From the NCBI GenBank assembly GCA_903903365.1, contig CAIUYS010000344.1, forward strand, positions 1 to 10,038: a DNA stretch of 10,038 nucleotides. Reading direction: 5' to 3'. This DNA comes from an uncultured Methylococcaceae bacterium (GTDB lineage: Bacteria; Pseudomonadota; Gammaproteobacteria; Methylococcales; Methylomonadaceae). The position numbers and the translations under genes were made by a program. Positions 1 to 7,066 of this stretch are shown here, piece after piece (positions within the stretch are counted from its first letter, which is position 1; every line of letters starts with the position of its first letter). Below the pieces are notes generated by a model. It ran no database searches and was not told the DNA's origin. It was given only the letters and a program-made list of their open reading frames with translations.

Positions 1-38
1 ATTATTCCAGCCTCATAGAAATCAACTTAAGACATATC

Positions 39-107
39 ACCACGAAGACACGAAGAACACGAAGATTTTTCTTTGGTTTTTCTTCGTGAACTTCGTGTCT
101 TCGTGGT
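39..107. repeat. Long inverted repeat of the CACGAAG family upstream of the efflux operon
   Basis: The left arm ACCACGAAGACACGAAG (39-55) has an exact reverse complement at 91-107. The pairing continues, with two mismatches, through 56-65 and 81-90, leaving a T-rich loop of about 15 nt (66-80). As RNA this would be a hairpin with about 27 bp in the stem. A second, looser member of the same family lies at 9162-9223. It could be a non-autonomous palindromic repeat or could end transcription from an upstream gene. There is no T tract directly after the right arm, so a classical terminator role is unsupported. Confidence 0.8.
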
Positions 108-150
108 CTGTAATATCTTTAAGTTGCGGCTGGGTAGTTGCCGATTTAAA

Positions 151-154
151 AGGA
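151..154 (+). promoter_or_regulatory. Ribosome binding site fixing the cusC start
   Basis: AGGA lies 8 nt before the ATG at 163. It favours that ATG over the in-frame TTG at 73, which would force the protein to begin inside the inverted repeat at 39-107 and would put about 30 poorly signal-like residues before the signal peptide. Confidence 0.7.
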
Positions 155-162
155 AAAAGCCC

Positions 163-1536
163 ATGTTTGTTAGTTGTCTCTGGTTATTGCGCCGTATCGG
201 TTCGGCGTGGATGGCAGTACTATGTTTGCTGGTGATGTTCTCGCCAGGCCTGTCATTTCATACTTCAACCAGCACAATTCATGTCAGTTGGGGTGAGGCC
301 TTGGCTGAATCAAAGCCCAAGCCTATTGATGAAACTTTCATGACGCTACCTTTGGCGATTGAGCGTGCTTTGGCGGGTAATCCCGGTTTGGGAGAGATTA
401 AGGCGCGTGCTGAAGCGATGGCGGCAATCCCCTCTCAAGTGGGTTCCTTGCCGGATCCAACAGTCAATTTTGGGTTATTAAACCTGCCCACACGCAGTTT
501 CAATCTACATAACGAAGACATGACTATGGTGGAAATGGGGGTTAGCCAGATGATTCCTTTTCCCGGTAAGCTGGCTTTGCGGGAAAAAATCGCCGAGCAG
601 GAAGCACTGGCTGCCACTGATTCGGTTGATGAAGCGCGTTTGCGACTGGTGCGCGAAGTAAAGCAAGGATGGTGGCGGCTATTTTATTATGATCGGGCTT
701 TGAGTTTACTGGACGAAGCTGAAAATTTCTTCCAACAGCTGATTGATATCGCTCAGGAAAAATACAAAGTGGGCACCGGCGCTCAGCAAGACGTTCTGTT
801 GGCTCAACTTGAATTATCCAAACTCAAGAGTGAAAAACTGGAGTTGGTCAGTTTACGCCACACTCAAAACGCCCTAATCAATGCCTTGCTGGATATTGCC
901 GTGGAAACACCCGCAAAAATTCCGGTAGAAGCCGAGTTCAAATTACCGACTCTTATCGAAGCGGTATTGCAGGACAAGGCGTTGAAAGTCCGTCCTTTAT
1001 TCGCCCAACACCAGAAGATGCTGGGTGCTGCAAAAGACAGGGTGGATCTGGCAAAGCAGGATTTCTATCCGGATTTTACGGTGGGCGGCGGTTATGCAAT
1101 TCGGCAGAATACCCCGACAGGGCAGACGCGTAGCGATTTTGCCAATGTTCAATTGAGCATGAATGTGCCCATTTATGCCAACACCAAGCAAGCTAAAGCC
1201 GTGGATCAGCGCAAGAGTGAACTTTTACAAGAGCAGTATTCCCTGCAGGACGAGCATCACAAAATTCAGGCAGGGATAGCAGCCAAAGCCACGGAGTATC
1301 AACAGACCAAAGAAAAGCTGTTGCTGCTCGAACATGAAATTATTCCGCAGGCTCAGCAAGCAGTTAATTCGCTACTGGCGGGCTATCAAATGAGTCAAAC
1401 CGATTTTACCGATTTGTTACGCACACAAATTAATTTTTTTCAGTATCAAACGCAATATTGGCAAGCCTTGACCAACACACAGCAAATTTTAGCCGAACTG
1501 TCTGCTGAAGTGGGTGAGGAGTTAAGTCATGATTAG
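163..1536 (+). CDS. cusC: TolC-family outer-membrane channel of a Cus-type metal efflux system
   Basis: This gene encodes a 457-aa outer-membrane efflux protein, the exit duct of a tripartite RND exporter. I start it at the ATG at 163, with AGGA upstream. The N-terminus has positive residues, a hydrophobic run (about residues 16-30) and a possible ALA signal-peptidase I site at residues 46-48. There is no convincing lipobox, unlike E. coli CusC, which is a lipoprotein. The mature part has the family pattern: TLPLAIERALAGNPGL near residue 61, a PDP motif soon after, and long alpha-helical stretches in two halves, the second carrying the typical DFYPDFTVGGGY. The length is normal for the family. 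It overlaps the next gene by 8 nt and heads the three-gene operon. The family is certain; the Cus assignment rests on the neighbours. Alternative names would be czcC or silC. Confidence 0.9.
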   Translation: MFVSCLWLLRRIGSAWMAVLCLLVMFSPGLSFHTSTSTIHVSWGEALAESKPKPIDETFMTLPLAIERALAGNPGLGEIKARAEAMAAIPSQVGSLPDPTVNFGLLNLPTRSFNLHNEDMTMVEMGVSQMIPFPGKLALREKIAEQEALAATDSVDEARLRLVREVKQGWWRLFYYDRALSLLDEAENFFQQLIDIAQEKYKVGTGAQQDVLLAQLELSKLKSEKLELVSLRHTQNALINALLDIAVETPAKIPVEAEFKLPTLIEAVLQDKALKVRPLFAQHQKMLGAAKDRVDLAKQDFYPDFTVGGGYAIRQNTPTGQTRSDFANVQLSMNVPIYANTKQAKAVDQRKSELLQEQYSLQDEHHKIQAGIAAKATEYQQTKEKLLLLEHEIIPQAQQAVNSLLAGYQMSQTDFTDLLRTQINFFQYQTQYWQALTNTQQILAELSAEVGEELSHD

Positions 1537-2950
1537 AGTTATCCCGTTATTGTTGATTTTAATACTGGGCTTAAGTCTGGGATTCTGGATGGGACGCCAT
1601 CAAGAGAACTCGCTAAACCTCAACGGCACCGCAGTCAGCGAAAGAAAACCCCTGTATTACCGGCATCCAATGAATCCCCAAGTCACCTCGACCATCCCCA
1701 CCAAAGACGAGATGGGTATGGACTATGTGGCGATTTACGCAGAAGAACCGACTGCAATGACTCCTCCAAAATCCGGTAAGATTCTGTATTATCGGCATCC
1801 CATGGGCGCTGCGGATACGTCACTTGTACCAAAAAAAGATGAAATGGGCATGGACTATTTGCCGGTTTATGAAGGCGAACGTGCTACGCTTGGGCAGGTT
1901 CAGATCATTCCTGAAAAAGTTCAGAAATTGGGTGTAAAAACGGCAACCGTGATAGAGCGCACACTGACTCACAGCATTCGCGCACTGGGCAGTATTCAAG
2001 TTGACGAGCGGCGCGTCCATGCCGTGACCCCTAAATTTGCAGGCTGGATTCAGCGTTTGTATGTCAATGCCACTGGGCAAACCGTCAAACGCGGCCAACC
2101 GTTGTTGGAGATATACAGTCCGGAACTGGTCACTGCCCAGCAGGAATATCTGATTGCGAGACAAGGCCAACAAGCATTAAAAATGGGTAGCGTTCAGGCA
2201 CTGGCAACCGCTAAAAATCTGGCCGAAAATGCGTTGCAACGGTTACATTATTGGGATATTGCTCCGGCACAATTGCAACGTTTACAAGCCTTGGAAAAGC
2301 CGGTGGATACGTTATCGTTGCTGTCGCCGGTGACTGGCGTGGTACTGGATAAACCGGCGCAAGAAGGGATGCGTTTTATGCCCGGTGAATTGTTGTTTCG
2401 CATTGCCGATTTAAGCACGGTATGGCTGTTGGCGGATGTGTTTGAGCAGGATATAGCCGGGGTGCGTTTGGGGCAGGTTGTGCAAGTCCATATTAACGCT
2501 TACCCGGATAGGCAGTTCAACGGCAAAGTCGGTTTTATCTATCCAACGTTGGCAATGGAAACCCGTACCGTGAAAGTGCGAGTTGAATTGCCCAACACGG
2601 AAGGCTTGTTGAAGCCCGGATTATATGGCGGTTTAACATTGGCGGCGTTGGACGATAAGCCGGCGCGGTTGGCCGTTCCCGATTCGGCAGTGATTGACAG
2701 CGGTACGCGTCAGGTTGTGTTGTTAAAGCGGGGTGAAGGACAGTTTGAAGCGCGACCTGTAAAATTGGGGTTACTCGCTGACGGTTACTACGCGGTTCTG
2801 GAAGGATTAACGGCCGGTGATGAAGTGGTCACTCATGCTAATTTTCTGATTGATGCTGAAAGCAATCTTAAATCAGCCCTGGACGGCTTTGGCGATAAAG
2901 AGACTGATACTGCTCAAACACCCACCGATCCAACGCACGGAGACCGGTAA
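1529..2950 (+). CDS. cusB: CusB-type periplasmic adaptor with two tandem heavy-metal-binding domains
   Basis: This is a membrane-fusion protein of 473 aa that links the inner-membrane pump to the outer-membrane channel and, in CusB, hands Cu(I)/Ag(I) to the pump. An N-terminal membrane anchor or signal (residues 3-20) is followed by two copies of the short heavy-metal-binding domain, about residues 41-70 and 86-114. Each has YYRHPM and, about 12 residues on, DEMGMDY. The His and Met residues of both are intact (H46, M48, M62, M64; H90, M92, M106, M108). The adaptor core follows: a barrel-sandwich half near AGWIQRLYV (171-179), a helical hairpin (about 200-260), the second lipoyl half near SPVTGVVLDKP (266-276), then beta-barrel and membrane-proximal domains with the LLKPGLYGGL motif. 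GAGGAG (1516-1521) is the ribosome binding site. The ATG lies inside the end of cusC, so translation is probably coupled. Confidence 0.93.
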   Translation: MIRVIPLLLILILGLSLGFWMGRHQENSLNLNGTAVSERKPLYYRHPMNPQVTSTIPTKDEMGMDYVAIYAEEPTAMTPPKSGKILYYRHPMGAADTSLVPKKDEMGMDYLPVYEGERATLGQVQIIPEKVQKLGVKTATVIERTLTHSIRALGSIQVDERRVHAVTPKFAGWIQRLYVNATGQTVKRGQPLLEIYSPELVTAQQEYLIARQGQQALKMGSVQALATAKNLAENALQRLHYWDIAPAQLQRLQALEKPVDTLSLLSPVTGVVLDKPAQEGMRFMPGELLFRIADLSTVWLLADVFEQDIAGVRLGQVVQVHINAYPDRQFNGKVGFIYPTLAMETRTVKVRVELPNTEGLLKPGLYGGLTLAALDDKPARLAVPDSAVIDSGTRQVVLLKRGEGQFEARPVKLGLLADGYYAVLEGLTAGDEVVTHANFLIDAESNLKSALDGFGDKETDTAQTPTDPTHGDR

Positions 2951-2952
2951 CC

Positions 2953-5900
2953 ATGTTAAATCATGTTATTGCCTGGTCTTTGCGTAACGTGTTTTTGGTG
3001 TTGCTGGCAACGTTGGCTATCGTCATTGGCGGGGTTTATGCTTTGTCAAAAATGCCGCTGGATGCGTTACCCGATCTGTCCGATGCGCAAGTGATTGTGT
3101 ACACGGAATATCCGGGGCAAGCGCCGCAGGTTGTTGAGGATCAGGTGACTTATCCGCTAACGACGGCGATGTTGAGCGTGCCACGATCAAAAGTCGTACG
3201 GGGCTTTTCTTATTTTGGTGCCTCTTTCGTTTATATTATTTTTGAGGACGGCACCGATATTTATTGGGCGCGTTCGCGGGTTTTGGAATATCTCACCACG
3301 CTCACCGGAAGTTTGCCGACCAGCGTGACGCCTAAATTGGGGCCCGATGCCACGGGTGTTGGTTGGGTTTATCAATACGCGCTGTTGGCAAAAGACTATT
3401 CGTTGGCAGAGTTGCGAACCTTGCAAGATTGGTTTGTGCGTTACCAACTGACCAAAGCCAAAGGCGTGGCTGAAGTGGCCAGTATTGGTGGTTTTGTGCA
3501 GCAATATCAGGTCACGGTCGATCCCCACAAACTGCAAGCTTACGGGGTTTCTTTACAGACCCTAAGTGATGCCATTCGCAACGGTAATCGTGATGTTGGC
3601 GGTCGGGTTATTGAGCTGGCAGAAACCGAATACATGGTGCGTGGACGAGGTTATCTGCGCGGTAAAGCGGATTTGGAACGGCTGGTATTGAAAGCCGAAA
3701 AAGGTATTCCGGTGTTGGTGCGAGATGTGGCGCGTGTTGAACTGGTGCCCGATGAGCGGCGCGGTATTACCGAATGGAATGGCGAAGGCGAGGCGGTTTC
3801 CGGTATTGCGCTGGCACGCTTTGGTCAGAATGCCTTGGAAGTCATCAGTAACGTAAAAGACCGACTGCACGAAATCATTACGGGTTTGCCAAAAGGCGTG
3901 ACGGTGCAAACCGTTTATGACCGTTCAGAACTAATCCACCGTGCGATTGATAATTTGCGTCATACCTTGTTGGAAGAAAATGCCATCGTGGCGGGTGTTT
4001 GCGTTCTATTTTTACTGCATTTACGCAGTGCGTTGGTGGCCATTTTAATGCTGCCCGTGGGCTTGCTGATTGCTTTTATTGTCATGCAGGCGCTAGGTAT
4101 GAATTCCAATATCATGAGCCTCGGCGGTATTGCCATTGCGATCGGTGCCATGGTGGATGCAGCCATTGTCATGATTGAAAATGTTCACAAGCATCTGGAG
4201 CGCGATGCGGGGCGTCTGCCGCGAGCTGAAATATTGCTTAATGCCTGTCAGGAAGTCGGCCCGCCGTTGTTTTTTAGTTTGTTGATAATCACCGTTTCAT
4301 TTCTGCCGGTGTTCGCGCTGGAAGCCCAGGAAGGCCGTTTGTTTCATCCGCTGGCTTTTACCAAAACCTTTGCGATGGCCGGTGCGGCGCTGTTGTCGGT
4401 AACGCTGGTTCCGGTGTTGATGTCATTATTTGTACGCGGAAAAATTCTGCCGGAACAACGAAACCCCATCAACCGGTTTTTGATCTGGATTTATCGCCCG
4501 GTTATTGCCGCCGTCATGCGCTACAAAAAACTAACGCTGGTTTTTGCACTACTCATGCTGGCTGCTTCCTGGTATCCGGCTTCGCAATTGGGTGGTGAAT
4601 TTATGCCGACCTTGAATGAAGGAACTTTGCTATTTATGCCGCAAACCTTACCGGGTTTGTCGCCAACCAAAGCCGCTGAATTACTGCAAACCCAAGATCG
4701 AATCATCAAACAGTTTCCCGAAGTCGAATCGGTATTCGGTAAAGCGGGCAGGGCGCTAACCGCCACCGATTCAGCACCGTTGGAGATGTCGGAAACCTTG
4801 GTTAACCTCAAGCCGGAATCAGCTTGGCGACCCGGTATGACGGTTGACAAGCTGATTGCAGAAATGGATTTGGCGCTGCAAATACCCGGTGTCAGCAACG
4901 CCTGGACTATGCCGATCAAAAATCGTATTGATATGCTGGCAACCGGTATTCGTACGCCCATCGGCATCAAACTGTTCGGCAAGGATCTGGCGGAAATGGA
5001 ACGTTTGGCGCAACAGATAGAACAAGCGGTCAAGACGGTTCCCGGCACCACCAGCGCCTACGCAGAACGCATTACCGGCGGTTTTTATCTAAACATCACG
5101 CCGGACTACGAAGCGCTGGCGCGTTATGGTTTGTTGGTGGGCGATGTGCAAGACATTATTGCCACGGCGGTAGGTGGTGAAACGGTAACGACCATGGTGG
5201 AAGGGCGCGAACGGTTCGCCGTTATCATCCGATATCCGCGTGAACTGCGTGACAGTCCACAAGCCATCGCCACGCATGTGCTCGTTCCCGTCGCTGGCGG
5301 TGCCATGATTCCTTTGGGGCAATTGGCACAATTAAGCCTGAACAAAGGCCCACCGGCTATCCGTACCGAAAATGCCTTGTTGTCCGCGTATATTTACGTT
5401 GATATGCGTGGCCGCGACATCGATGGTTATGTCCAAGATGCCAAAAAAGTGGTGGAGCAAGCCGTCAAATTTCCTGCGGGTTATTACATTACTTGGAGTG
5501 GCCAGTTTGAATACATGGAGCGAGCCAAACAGCGCTTGCAATTGGTTGTGCCGCTAACGCTCGGTATTATTTTCCTTTTGCTTTATCTCAACTTCGGGCG
5601 TCTGACCGAGACGCTTATCGTTATGCTGTCCGTACCTTTTGCACTGGTCGGTGGTATCTGGTTATTGTGGTTTTTGGATTACAACGTTAGCGTGGCGGTC
5701 GGTGTCGGCTTTATCGCCCTGGCTGGCGTCGCGGCAGAAACCGGTGTGGTCATGTTGATTTATCTGGATCAGGCCTATCGGGAAAAACAACGGCAATGCC
5801 TTGATGCCGGGCGGACTTTTACTGAGGACGATCTTTACGCCGCGCTGATGACCGGCGCAGCCGAACGCCTGCGTCCCAAAATAATGACGGTCACCGCGAT

Positions 5901-6084
5901 CATGGCAGGACTTTTGCCTATTCTGTGGAGTACCGGCACCGGTTCCGAAGTCATGCGCCGCATCGCCGCGCCCATGGTGGGTGGTATGGTGTCATCAACA
6001 CTGTTGACCTTGATCGTCATTCCGGCACTTTATGCGTTGTGTAAACAATACGCTATTAAAAATAATGTTGATAAAAGCGGATAA
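2953..6084 (+). CDS. cusA: CusA-type RND pump for Cu(I)/Ag(I) efflux
   Basis: This is the inner-membrane proton-driven transporter of the operon, 1043 aa, full length for the heavy-metal (HME) RND family. The periplasmic substrate methionines known from E. coli CusA correspond to M562 (in LLFMPQTLPG), M612 (in APLEMSET) and M661 (in NRIDMLATGI). The proton-relay acids and lysine correspond to D402 (in AMVDAAIVMIEN), E929 (in AGVAAETGVVM) and K976 (in RPKIMTV). All are present, which points to Cu(I)/Ag(I) rather than to Zn/Co/Cd pumps. Two six-helix membrane blocks are visible, at about 340-500 and 865-1035, plus TM1 at 12-31. The start is 2 bp after the cusB stop, with GGAG at 2939-2942. The last 38 bp before the C-terminal tail recur at 6896-6933, suggesting that the 3' end has been rearranged. 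The C-terminal residues NNVDKSG may therefore not be ancestral. The gene itself appears intact. Confidence 0.95.
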   Translation: MLNHVIAWSLRNVFLVLLATLAIVIGGVYALSKMPLDALPDLSDAQVIVYTEYPGQAPQVVEDQVTYPLTTAMLSVPRSKVVRGFSYFGASFVYIIFEDGTDIYWARSRVLEYLTTLTGSLPTSVTPKLGPDATGVGWVYQYALLAKDYSLAELRTLQDWFVRYQLTKAKGVAEVASIGGFVQQYQVTVDPHKLQAYGVSLQTLSDAIRNGNRDVGGRVIELAETEYMVRGRGYLRGKADLERLVLKAEKGIPVLVRDVARVELVPDERRGITEWNGEGEAVSGIALARFGQNALEVISNVKDRLHEIITGLPKGVTVQTVYDRSELIHRAIDNLRHTLLEENAIVAGVCVLFLLHLRSALVAILMLPVGLLIAFIVMQALGMNSNIMSLGGIAIAIGAMVDAAIVMIENVHKHLERDAGRLPRAEILLNACQEVGPPLFFSLLIITVSFLPVFALEAQEGRLFHPLAFTKTFAMAGAALLSVTLVPVLMSLFVRGKILPEQRNPINRFLIWIYRPVIAAVMRYKKLTLVFALLMLAASWYPASQLGGEFMPTLNEGTLLFMPQTLPGLSPTKAAELLQTQDRIIKQFPEVESVFGKAGRALTATDSAPLEMSETLVNLKPESAWRPGMTVDKLIAEMDLALQIPGVSNAWTMPIKNRIDMLATGIRTPIGIKLFGKDLAEMERLAQQIEQAVKTVPGTTSAYAERITGGFYLNITPDYEALARYGLLVGDVQDIIATAVGGETVTTMVEGRERFAVIIRYPRELRDSPQAIATHVLVPVAGGAMIPLGQLAQLSLNKGPPAIRTENALLSAYIYVDMRGRDIDGYVQDAKKVVEQAVKFPAGYYITWSGQFEYMERAKQRLQLVVPLTLGIIFLLLYLNFGRLTETLIVMLSVPFALVGGIWLLWFLDYNVSVAVGVGFIALAGVAAETGVVMLIYLDQAYREKQRQCLDAGRTFTEDDLYAALMTGAAERLRPKIMTVTAIMAGLLPILWSTGTGSEVMRRIAAPMVGGMVSSTLLTLIVIPALYALCKQYAIKNNVDKSG

Positions 6085-6090
6085 GCCATG

Positions 6091-6194
6091 ACGGGTTAGG
6101 CGATAGCCGTAACCCGACACATTCGCTACGGGACTGATGATATTGGCTATGAATAATCAAAATGTCGGGTTACGCTATCGCTAACCCGACCTAC
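6091..6194. repeat. Back-to-back pair of REP-like hairpins (BIME-like element)
   Basis: Two palindromic units face each other across a spacer of about 45 nt. Unit 1 (6092-6116) folds as CGGGTTA-GGC, loop GATA, GCC-(bulged G)-TAACCCG. Unit 2 (6164-6190) folds as GTCGGGTTA-(bulged C)-GC, loop TATC, GC-TAACCCGAC, followed by CTAC. Unit 1 read on the - strand matches unit 2 almost base for base, so the whole is also a long inverted repeat. Unit 1 begins 7 bp after the cusA stop and could act as a 3' stabilising or terminating hairpin, although no T tract follows it. REP sequences of this kind are typically spread by RAYT-type transposases; none is in the window. Confidence 0.85.
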
Positions 6195-6195
6195 A

Positions 6196-6387
6196 TGGCT
6201 GCATTACCTTTGGCGACCACAATTACGTGACCCAGCCGACGAGATGGTACTGGAAACCGCATTAAATGGCCGAGCCGAAGTGCTGGTCACCTTGAATATT
6301 GCTGATTTTGTTCCCGCCAGCCATTTTCGACTGCCGGTGTTGACCCCAGGCGCTTTTTTGCGCCAACTGCAAGCGGAGAATATCTGA
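6196..6387 (+). pseudogene. 3' remnant of a PIN-family (VapC-like) toxin gene
   Basis: The open frame ending in TGA at 6385-6387 encodes about 63 residues that match the C-terminal half of the PIN-family putative toxin components. YLWRPQLRDPADEMVLE holds the conserved acidic cluster. It is followed by LVTLNIADF, which corresponds to the usual IVTHN-RDF, and then a closing LTPGAFLRQL. There is no start codon with a plausible ribosome binding site and no N-terminal half, where the first catalytic Asp of PIN nucleases lies. The upstream edge falls right at the end (CCTAC) of a REP-like unit at 6194, and the missing half is not found before that element, where cusA ends. The fragment is almost certainly inactive. 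Its stop overlaps the start of the antitoxin gene by 1 nt, so the original toxin-antitoxin order is preserved. Confidence 0.82.
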
Positions 6388-6626
6388 TGACCAACTATGC
6401 GCTGCGCGTACCCGAATCTCTGTTTACTTACGCTCGAAAGGTGGCGGCGGAAGAGCAGGTATCAATGAACCAGTTTTTCGTCATGGCCATTGCCGAAAAG
6501 GTTTCCGCATTGAAGACCGAGACCTATTTTCGTGAGCGGCAATCTCGCGGCGAATTCAATGCTTTTGACACCTGGCTCAACGCCAGTCCTGATGTAGAAC
6601 CGATGGCAGGCGATGAACTGACTTGA
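6387..6626 (+). CDS. Ribbon-helix-helix antitoxin of a PIN-type toxin-antitoxin pair
   Basis: This small protein of 79 aa shows the ribbon-helix-helix layout: a short beta strand (YALRVPESL, residues 4-12), helix A (about 13-23) and helix B starting at SMNQFFVMAIAEKV (26-39). This is the pattern of HicB-type or Arc-type antitoxins that sit directly after PIN-family toxins. The C-terminal 30 residues (acidic, ending DVEPMAGDELT) would be the toxin-binding tail. The reading frame is intact although the toxin gene before it has lost its first half, so this is an orphan antitoxin. Its own ribosome binding site may be GCGGAG (6373-6378), about 8 nt before the ATG. It probably lacks the original promoter, which would have been upstream of the toxin. 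The family call is fairly secure; expression is uncertain. Confidence 0.82.
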   Translation: MTNYALRVPESLFTYARKVAAEEQVSMNQFFVMAIAEKVSALKTETYFRERQSRGEFNAFDTWLNASPDVEPMAGDELT

Positions 6627-6660
6627 CTTGGCAACGGACACAACAGGTTTATTCCTGTGG

Positions 6661-6756
6661 TGTCACGCGTCAATAACAACCACTGAGGTTTATACTCATT
6701 TAGCCACTAATAAAGCGAGTGAAGAAGAAAAGAGGGTGTTGAATGGTTTGCGGTAA
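6661..6756 (+). pseudogene. C-terminal remnant of a tyrosine recombinase (phage-type integrase)
   Basis: In this frame the sequence reads HASITTTEVYTHL, then about 18 charged residues to TAA at 6754-6756. This is the typical end of tyrosine recombinases: the box with the active-site His and the nucleophilic Tyr nine residues later, followed by a short C-terminal helix. The usual Gly before the His is replaced by Cys. The frame upstream (open back to 6622) does not look like integrase, so the join lies near 6655-6663. Without the catalytic Arg/Lys/His boxes it cannot be active. The match is short but specific. The parent could be a phage or island integrase or an integron-like recombinase. Confidence 0.68.
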
Positions 6757-6857
6757 GTAGATATTGGGCAACAGTTTTATCGCAGTCCGACATTTTAATG
6801 CTTCAATGTGATAATGATGTGTAATTTTTCTGCTGTTACTTTATCATCAGATACCGT

Positions 6858-6891
6858 AATGTCGGGCACGAAAAGCATGTGCCCGACCTAC
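6858..6891. repeat. Third REP-like hairpin
   Basis: GTCGGGCAC (6861-6869) pairs perfectly with GTGCCCGAC (6879-6887), loop GAAAAGCAT, followed by CTAC. The outer bases and the trailing CCTAC are the same as in the unit at 6164-6194, in the same orientation, but the inner stem differs (GGGCAC in place of GGGTTAC). It ends 4 bp before the cusA-like fragment. Confidence 0.82.
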
Positions 6892-6895
6892 TCGG

Positions 6896-6943
6896 CTTTA
6901 TGCGTTGTGTAAAAAATACGCCATTAAAAATAAAATCCGCTGA
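6896..6943 (+). pseudogene. Second copy of the cusA 3' end
   Basis: The 38 bp at 6896-6933 match 6028-6065 inside cusA at 36 positions. In the cusA frame it reads LYALCKKYAIKNKIR and stops with TGA at 6941-6943, against LYALCKQYAIKNNVDKSG in the complete gene. One difference is synonymous (GCT/GCC) and one changes Gln to Lys. The fragment is a relic: either of a second efflux operon whose body was deleted, or of the original cusA end displaced by an insertion of about 870 bp. It starts right after a REP-like unit. Confidence 0.78.
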
Positions 6944-7066
6944 AATTCGTATCATCCGTGTTCTATGATCGAAGCCAAACGTTTAATATTTACCGTTATT
7001 CAAAAAGTTTGCGTTAGGTAGGTATAGCTGTTTAGTTCAGGCTGGGTAAAAACGTGAGTTAAAGGG

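Larger units (their letters stand above)
6627..7066. other. Gene-free stretch holding decayed gene ends and a REP-like hairpin
   Basis: No intact gene is visible over these 440 bases. In order it holds a C-terminal recombinase scrap (6661-6756), an AT-rich segment with no recognisable content (6757-6857), a REP-like hairpin (6861-6887), a second copy of the cusA 3' end (6896-6943), and an AT-rich tail up to the stop of the collagen-like gene. I see no strong terminator for the collagen-like gene, which reads leftward into this segment. Confidence 0.75.

Noticed and set aside
106..160. Sigma70 promoter for the efflux operon (TAATAT at 111-116 or TTGCGG with TAAAAG nearer the start)
   Set aside because: The first has no acceptable -35 at the right distance, and the second would start transcription almost at the start codon. 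The real promoter cannot be fixed from this sequence.
73..162. Longer cusC starting at TTG 73
   Set aside because: It would translate half of the inverted repeat and has no ribosome binding site; the ATG at 163 has AGGA 8 nt upstream and starts a proper signal peptide.
4521..5051. 176-residue reading frame on the - strand inside cusA
   Set aside because: It is a shadow of the cusA coding frame with no recognisable domain or ribosome binding site. The same holds for the other opposite-strand frames in cusC, cusB and cusA.
6818..6853. Hairpin GATAA...TTATC as an RNA element
   Set aside because: Only five AT-rich pairs with a wide loop; this is expected by chance in AT-rich DNA.
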